Positions 6,128 to 9,397 of a stretch of 9,397 nucleotides of DNA are shown here, piece after piece. The notes under the pieces are model-generated. The model was not told the origin of the DNA, ran no database searches, and saw only the letters and a program-made list of their open reading frames with translations. The position numbers and the translations under genes were made by a program. Source of the stretch: JAZDOH01 sp043798815 (GTDB lineage Bacteria > Patescibacteriota > Gracilibacteria > UM-FILTER-43-11); the NCBI GenBank assembly GCA_043798815.1, contig JAZDOH010000045.1, positions 1-9,397 of the forward strand. The letters run 5' to 3'. How positions within the stretch are numbered: position 1 is the stretch's first letter; each line of letters opens with the position of its first letter.

Positions 6128-6182
6128 AAGCCATTGGATACTATCAAAAAGCCTATGCGGGCGCAAGGCGAAATAATGGCTT
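6128..6182 (-). repeat. 8-base inverted repeat enclosing the secE leader
   Basis: On the minus strand AAGCCATT (6182-6175), which begins in the stop codon of the LOG gene, is complementary to AATGGCTT (6135-6128), 39 bases away. The two arms could close a larger structure around the terminator-like hairpin at 6146-6169, ending 12 bases before the secE ATG. A role in attenuation of the secE-nusG operon is possible but not shown. Confidence 0.4.
6146..6169 (-). terminator. Terminator-like hairpin between the LOG gene and secE
   Basis: On the minus strand GCCTTGC (6169-6163) pairs with GCATAGGC (6158-6151) through 7 base pairs with one bulged T and a GCCC loop. Five T residues (6150-6146) follow at once, the layout of an intrinsic terminator. 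It starts 12 bases after the stop of the LOG gene. No strong promoter is visible between it and secE, so it may act as a partial terminator or attenuator that sets the ratio of LOG to ribosomal operon transcript. Confidence 0.55.
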
Positions 6183-6766
6183 TAGGTAATCCCTACAATT
6201 CGCTCATCTTCGAGTACCGGCTGAGGGATATTTTTGATGGCCTCCAGCACTTTTTTTACAAGCGTTTGAGGGTCGCTGTCAAAAAGAATTTTTTCATTCA
6301 GCGCGCGGTCACACATCCGTAAAATTTCCGGGATGTGATTGGAAAGGCCTCCGCTTTCCGTCAAAATTCCAATGACCTTGCCTTCGTCGTAAGCTACGGT
6401 GAATTCATTCAGTGACCCAATGCCGCCCCCCACAATGATGATAGCGTCGGAACTGCGAATGTTGAGGATGTCCCGCTCCATGAGCCCCATTCCGGTGTAC
6501 AAAAGCACATCGTAGTATTCCCGGGGGGATTTATAGTGTTCCGAGTGTTCTTTTTCGGAGAAAGCGGGAGAAACCCCCATTACGAATCCCCCGGCCTGAT
6601 GGGCGCCGAAGGCGGCCTGATCCGGAAGTCCAGGACAAGCTCCGTTGACGAGGATGCACCCCGCGCCGGCGATGTAATGACCCAATTCAATGGCCTTTTT
6701 GATGTTTTTCTGGCTTTCGCTGGTGGGGCCTGAGGCCGACCCCATCACGCCGATTTTTATTTTCAT
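6182..6766 (-). CDS. LOG/SLOG-type Rossmann-fold protein (TIGR00725-like)
   Basis: The product has 194 residues. The layout is that of the LOG-like Rossmann family once annotated as lysine decarboxylases: an N-terminal strand MKIKIGVMGSAS, then LVNGACPGLPDQAA (39-52) where the family has its first glycine-rich nucleotide loop, MERD (96-99) at the catalytic arginine position, and VGGGIGSLNEF (112-122), a variant of the PGGxGTxxE loop with a conserved glutamate at 121. Classical LOG enzymes hydrolyse cytokinin ribotides; the TIGR00725 branch (which the sequence resembles most) and wider SLOG families are thought to bind or process nucleotides, and the substrate here cannot be told. The serine and asparagine in GSLNE instead of the canonical GTxxE deserve note. 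It is the first gene after the promoter at 6796-6824 and may be partly insulated from secE by the downstream hairpin. Confidence 0.82.
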   Translation of the reverse strand: MKIKIGVMGSASGPTSESQKNIKKAIELGHYIAGAGCILVNGACPGLPDQAAFGAHQAGGFVMGVSPAFSEKEHSEHYKSPREYYDVLLYTGMGLMERDILNIRSSDAIIIVGGGIGSLNEFTVAYDEGKVIGILTESGGLSNHIPEILRMCDRALNEKILFDSDPQTLVKKVLEAIKNIPQPVLEDERIVGIT

Positions 6767-6777
6767 ATTTTTTTAGG

Positions 6778-6787
6778 GTTCTTGAAC
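6778..6787. repeat. Short dyad GTTC-TT-GAAC near the predicted LOG-operon transcription start
   Basis: GTTCTTGAAC has 4-base complementary arms around a TT centre. It lies just downstream of the minus-strand -10 box, over the first transcribed bases, where a repressor could bind. Four-base arms are easily found by chance. Confidence 0.25.
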
Positions 6788-6795
6788 TTCTTAAC

Positions 6796-6824
6796 ATTAT
6801 AACATTTTTCTAAAACTATAACAA
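6796..6824 (-). promoter_or_regulatory. Sigma-70-type promoter of the LOG-secE-nusG-rplKA-dut run
   Basis: On the minus strand TTGTTA (-35, 6824-6819) is followed by exactly 17 bases and then TATAAT (-10, 6801-6796), a perfect consensus -10. TG lies one base before it, making an extended -10. Transcription would begin near 6789, leaving about 23 bases of leader before the ATG at 6766. No Shine-Dalgarno sequence is found in that leader. This is the best promoter match in the window, fitting an operon of highly expressed translation genes. Confidence 0.72.
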
Positions 6825-6829
6825 GAGAT

Positions 6830-6855
6830 TTGCCTCTGGAAAAATGTGCTAAAAT
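6830..6855 (+). promoter_or_regulatory. Extended -10 promoter for the penicillin-binding protein gene
   Basis: TGCTAAAAT (6847-6855) is a good extended -10 element. The only -35-like hexamer, TTGCCT at 6830, is 14 bases away, which is too close, so recognition would depend on the extended -10. Transcription would start near 6862 and give about 19 bases of leader before the ATG at 6881. This supports that start over the TTG at 6830 and the ATG at 6854, which overlap the promoter. Confidence 0.45.
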
Positions 6856-6880
6856 GGGTTCTCAACCAAACCAAAAATCA

Positions 6881-9190
6881 ATGCAGATCCGTCCCCTTTC
6901 GGTTACCCACCGGCTCTCTGCCTACGGTGTGGTTCGGGCGCAAAATAATCACGTGAGAATCATCATCTTACTCGGGTTGACCGTGGTCTTGTTTTTCGTG
7001 ATTTTGGGTCGCTTGTTTCAACTGCAAATCCTCAATTATTCCCTCTACAGCAAAATTGCTGAGGAACAGCATTTCGGAGCCATTGAATTGCCGGCACGGC
7101 GCGGGGAAATTTTGGTGCGTGACACGCATTCTGGGGAACTGAGCAAGCTCGCCACCAACACCACATTGGATTTGCTGTACGTGGATCCCATGATCGCTGA
7201 CGAAAAATCGGAAATCGCGAAGGCTCTGGCCCCCCTGCTCTTTACCAAAAACGATTACGAGGCGTGCCTGAAAAAACCGGAAGAATGCCAATACAATGTA
7301 ATCGAGGATGATCCTTACAATCGTTTCACCACTACCCAGCCGGTGTGGGATTTGGGCATCACGACCGCGCCCATCGTCGCCAACCAAGCTCCCGGCTTTA
7401 AACCCTATGAAACGCTGACGGAAGAGGCATCGGCCACCATTCTGAGAAAAATCTCTAAACTTGAAGTGGATTTTTCGATTTTAAAACGGGAGGCGGATAC
7501 AGACTTGATCGCTTCGGTAGTCAACGAGCGGCTGCCGGGTATTTTCGCGGACCCAAAGCGCTTCATGATTTACGCTGATCCAACTCTGATTCCGGAAAAC
7601 CGCGTCCGGGAAGTGGCACAAGCGCTTAGCGGGTATCTCGATGCGTCGATTTCAGAACTCGAGACACAGCTTTCCAGGCGCAAAGTGCGGTATGTGTTTT
7701 TAAAAAATAAACTGGATCCTGCCGTTTCCCGTCAAATCCGCGAGCTTAAACTCGAGGGGGTGGTGCTCATTCCCGAGCATTGGCGGTTTTATCCGGAAAA
7801 TGCCCTGGCCGCCCACCTCCTCGGTTTCATCAACCGCGACGGAGCGGGCCAATACGGCATTGAAGGATTCTTCAATAAAGAACTTGAAGGGAAAAAAGGC
7901 ACTATTTACGCCGGCAGTGATCCCTTTGGACGGCAAATCACCGTGGATGAAAGCAAGATCGTGAACGCGGTGGATGGCGACACGGTGGTGCTGACAATCG
8001 ATCGGGTGGTTCAAAAGAAAGTGGAGGAGATTCTCGCCAAATCCGTGGAGGATTACAAGGCCGACAGCGGACAGGTGATTTTGATGAATCCATTTACCGG
8101 CGCCATTCTTGCCATGGCCAGTTTCCCCACGTTCAATCCGAACCATTTCAGCGACGCCTTCACGCTGAAGAAGCTGGAAAAAGACGAAAAAATCTACCCC
8201 ACGATTCCCGTGTTCACGCGCAATGAAAAAGGAGCTTATCTTCCGGCGACTCCGGAAGAGTTGGAAAATCCCGACATCCAAAAATACGTTTACGAAAATA
8301 AATTCGGCCCCGGCGTGTTCAAGAACAAAACCGTTTCGGATTATTACGAACCCGGTTCGGTTTTTAAACCTATTGTGATGGGGATCGCGCTGGACAGCAA
8401 AGAGGTGGAACCCAACACCACCTTTTTTGATGACGGCCCGGTGAAAATCGATGAATTCGAGATCAAAAATTCAGACAACGTATACCACGGCAAAATGAAC
8501 ATGATCCAGGTATTGGAATACTCGCTTAATACCGGCATGTCGTGGGTGGCCAAAAAACTTGGAAAACAACTCACGTATCAATACTTGAAAGATTTTGGTT
8601 TCGGGGATTACACCAACATCCAATTGGAAGGAGAAACGCCCGGAAAACTGGATTACTACACGCGCTGGAGCAGGGCGCAGCTCCTCACCACCTCTTTCGG
8701 CCAAGGGATCATCGTCACCCCTCTTCAGCTCATCGCCGCCTGGGGGGCTTTGGCCAATGGGGGGAAACTGATGGAGCCTTACATCGTGGACAGTGTCATC
8801 AAAGAAAAAGAGACGATCAAAACCGAACCCAAAGTACTGAAACGCGTCATTGCGGAGGAAACATCATCGATTTTAACTTCCATGCTCATCACCGTGGTTC
8901 AACGGGGGCAGGCACGAAAGTACGCGGACATTCCCGGATTTTTGGTGGCGGCTAAAACCGGAACCTCTCAAATCGCCGGTAAGAATGGAAAATACGAAAC
9001 AGGAGAGGGTTCTGTGAACACGTCTTTTGTGGGCTACATGCCCGCTTTAAAACCCAAGTTCGTGATGGTGGTTAAGTTTGACCGTCCCCGCATTGGAGAC
9101 AACACCTGGGGTGTGAATACTGCGGCGCCCACCTTCCGCAAAATCGCCGATTATTTGATTGATTATTACAATCTGCAACCCTCCAATTAA
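6881..9190 (+). CDS. Class B penicillin-binding protein (PBP2/FtsI-type peptidoglycan transpeptidase)
   Basis: This enzyme forms peptide cross-links in peptidoglycan, either in elongation (PBP2) or division (FtsI); the sequence does not settle which. The product has 769 residues. One transmembrane helix at about 27-46 anchors it. The dimer/pedestal domain starts with ARRGEI (72-77). The transpeptidase domain holds all three active-site motifs: S493-V-F-K496 in YEPGSVFKP with the acylated serine, S548-L-N550 in YSLNTGM, and K692-T-G694 in AAKTGTSQ. Two regions are enlarged: roughly residues 120-230, which includes a second copy of a Y-x-D-P element, and about 45 residues just before the SVFK motif (the stretch with TPEELENPDIQKYVYENK). 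There is no PASTA domain. The ATG at 6881 was chosen because earlier in-frame starts (TTG 6830, ATG 6854) overlap the likely promoter. Confidence 0.93.
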   Translation: MQIRPLSVTHRLSAYGVVRAQNNHVRIIILLGLTVVLFFVILGRLFQLQILNYSLYSKIAEEQHFGAIELPARRGEILVRDTHSGELSKLATNTTLDLLYVDPMIADEKSEIAKALAPLLFTKNDYEACLKKPEECQYNVIEDDPYNRFTTTQPVWDLGITTAPIVANQAPGFKPYETLTEEASATILRKISKLEVDFSILKREADTDLIASVVNERLPGIFADPKRFMIYADPTLIPENRVREVAQALSGYLDASISELETQLSRRKVRYVFLKNKLDPAVSRQIRELKLEGVVLIPEHWRFYPENALAAHLLGFINRDGAGQYGIEGFFNKELEGKKGTIYAGSDPFGRQITVDESKIVNAVDGDTVVLTIDRVVQKKVEEILAKSVEDYKADSGQVILMNPFTGAILAMASFPTFNPNHFSDAFTLKKLEKDEKIYPTIPVFTRNEKGAYLPATPEELENPDIQKYVYENKFGPGVFKNKTVSDYYEPGSVFKPIVMGIALDSKEVEPNTTFFDDGPVKIDEFEIKNSDNVYHGKMNMIQVLEYSLNTGMSWVAKKLGKQLTYQYLKDFGFGDYTNIQLEGETPGKLDYYTRWSRAQLLTTSFGQGIIVTPLQLIAAWGALANGGKLMEPYIVDSVIKEKETIKTEPKVLKRVIAEETSSILTSMLITVVQRGQARKYADIPGFLVAAKTGTSQIAGKNGKYETGEGSVNTSFVGYMPALKPKFVMVVKFDRPRIGDNTWGVNTAAPTFRKIADYLIDYYNLQPSN

Positions 9191-9208
9191 CTCGAGCTAA
9201 CTCGGGTT
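9189..9208 (+). terminator. Hairpin after the PBP gene, weak terminator or operator
   Basis: AACTCGAG (9189-9196) pairs with CTCGGGTT (9201-9208) through 8 base pairs including one G-U, with a CTAA loop. It begins in the PBP stop codon. Only GAC and four T residues follow, so as a terminator it is weak. Its 3' arm shares two bases with the -35 box of the next gene, and the sequence also reads as a direct repeat of TAACTCG, so it could instead be a regulatory site. Confidence 0.4.
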
Positions 9209-9234
9209 GACTTTTCCAAAAAAAGTAGTAAAAT
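9207..9234 (+). promoter_or_regulatory. Sigma-70-type promoter of the SLH-domain protein gene
   Basis: TTGACT (-35, 9207-9212) is followed by 16 bases containing a run of seven A residues, then TAAAAT (-10, 9229-9234). Transcription would begin near 9241, about 16 bases before the first ATG. The strong -35 and A-tract fit an abundant surface protein. Confidence 0.68.
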
Positions 9235-9256
9235 AAAATACTTTCTAATCTTTCTT

Positions 9257-9397
9257 ATGCTTATGAAAAAGTCCTTTGGGTTTTTCGCCCTCTTACTGAG
9301 TCTTTTCATCCCCTATGGCTTAACCGCGCAAGCGCTGACGTTTAGCGACGTTCCGCAAGCCTCTTCCTTTTATAGGGCTGTTTCGTATTTTACGGAA
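9257..9397 (+). CDS. Secreted S-layer homology (SLH) domain protein, 5' end only
   Basis: Only 47 residues are visible before the window ends. They show a signal peptide: MLMKKS, a hydrophobic core at about 7-22, and a likely signal peptidase I site after AQA (about residues 25-27). The mature protein starts LTFSDVPQASSFYRAVSYFTE, whose FSDVP followed by a helix with alternating aromatic and small residues is the opening of an SLH domain. Such domains bind pyruvylated secondary wall polymers and hold surface proteins on the cell. Translation could start at the ATG at 9257 or the one at 9263 (MKKSFGFF); neither has a Shine-Dalgarno sequence. The rest of the protein and its function cannot be seen. 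Confidence 0.78.
   Translation, partial: MLMKKSFGFFALLLSLFIPYGLTAQALTFSDVPQASSFYRAVSYFTE

Noticed and set aside
6116..6181. A tRNA gene before secE, as tRNA-Trp often lies there
   Set aside because: The gap is 66 bases and the closing helix encloses only 55; there is no T-loop GTTCRA motif or anticodon arm.
6182..6766. Lysine decarboxylase
   Set aside because: That is an old mis-annotation of the LOG-like Rossmann fold; there is no pyridoxal-phosphate lysine motif.
6778..6787. LexA/SOS box in GTTCTTGAAC
   Set aside because: The Gram-positive-type box is GAAC-N4-GTTC; here the half-sites are in the opposite order and only 2 bases apart.
6826..6852. Possible CIRCE operator before the PBP gene (ATGTGCTAA resembles the right arm GAGTGCTAA)
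   Set aside because: The position where the left arm should be, 9 bases upstream, reads AGATTTGCC and does not match TTAGCACTC. The bases are better explained as an extended -10 element.
6830..6880. Longer PBP start at TTG 6830 or ATG 6854
   Set aside because: Both overlap the extended -10 promoter and add residues without family similarity. The ATG at 6881 gives a usual short cytoplasmic tail before the membrane helix.
7700..8281. Long antisense open frame inside the PBP gene (193 residues), with others at 1995-2465, 1206-1523 and 6968-7387
   Set aside because: These are shadows of strongly supported genes on the opposite strand and show no recognisable motifs or domain structure.
1..9397. 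Phage, transposon, toxin-antitoxin, CRISPR or other defence genes
   Set aside because: No transposase, integrase, terminal repeats, spaced repeat array or small gene pair was seen. All sizeable frames are assigned to housekeeping or envelope genes.

Overview
This is a compact, gene-dense piece of bacterial chromosome with mid-range GC. Most intergenic gaps are a few bases to about 65 bases long, and no mobile element, CRISPR array, rRNA or tRNA was seen. Several traits point to the Candidate Phyla Radiation (Patescibacteria), possibly a Peregrinibacteria-like lineage: small proteins, an HrcA reduced in its middle, a large divergent class B penicillin-binding protein, an SLH-domain surface protein and the near absence of Shine-Dalgarno sequences. 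That placement is an inference. UGA serves as a normal stop for ruvC and nusG, so there is no sign of the UGA-glycine code of Gracilibacteria and Absconditabacteria. No lineage-defining gene such as 16S rRNA is present.

Layout. Bases 2-3107 (+) hold a tightly packed run: the 3' part of hrcA (heat-shock repressor), ruvC (Holliday-junction nuclease), a membrane-anchored TPR protein and a two-helix membrane protein with Wzz-like topology. This run converges on a minus-strand run, and the two stop codons share the bases TTAA at 3104-3107. A plausible terminator for the plus-strand run lies inside the coding sequence of dut.

Bases 3104-6766 (-) hold, in transcription order, a LOG/SLOG-type Rossmann protein, secE, nusG, an unknown membrane-anchored protein, rplK (L11), rplA (L1) and dut (dUTPase). 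This is the classical secE-nusG-rplK-rplA block with two departures: an unknown gene is inserted between nusG and rplK, and dut stands where rplJ-rplL usually follow. Regulatory sequence includes a near-consensus promoter upstream of the LOG gene, a terminator-like hairpin between the LOG gene and secE, and an L1-type hairpin between rplK and rplA that probably lets L1 repress its own translation.

Bases 6767-6880 are a divergent promoter region. Bases 6881-9190 (+) encode a 769-residue class B penicillin-binding protein with all three catalytic motifs and an expanded N-terminal region. After it come a hairpin, a clear promoter and the start of a secreted SLH-domain protein that runs off the window end. 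Translation, protein export, cell-wall synthesis, surface-layer attachment, recombination and nucleotide-pool cleaning are all represented.

No wholly new system is evident. The most interesting items are the unknown gene in the nusG-rplK gap, the missing Shine-Dalgarno sequences, the minimal HrcA, the internal near-duplication in the PBP, and RNA structures at operon boundaries.
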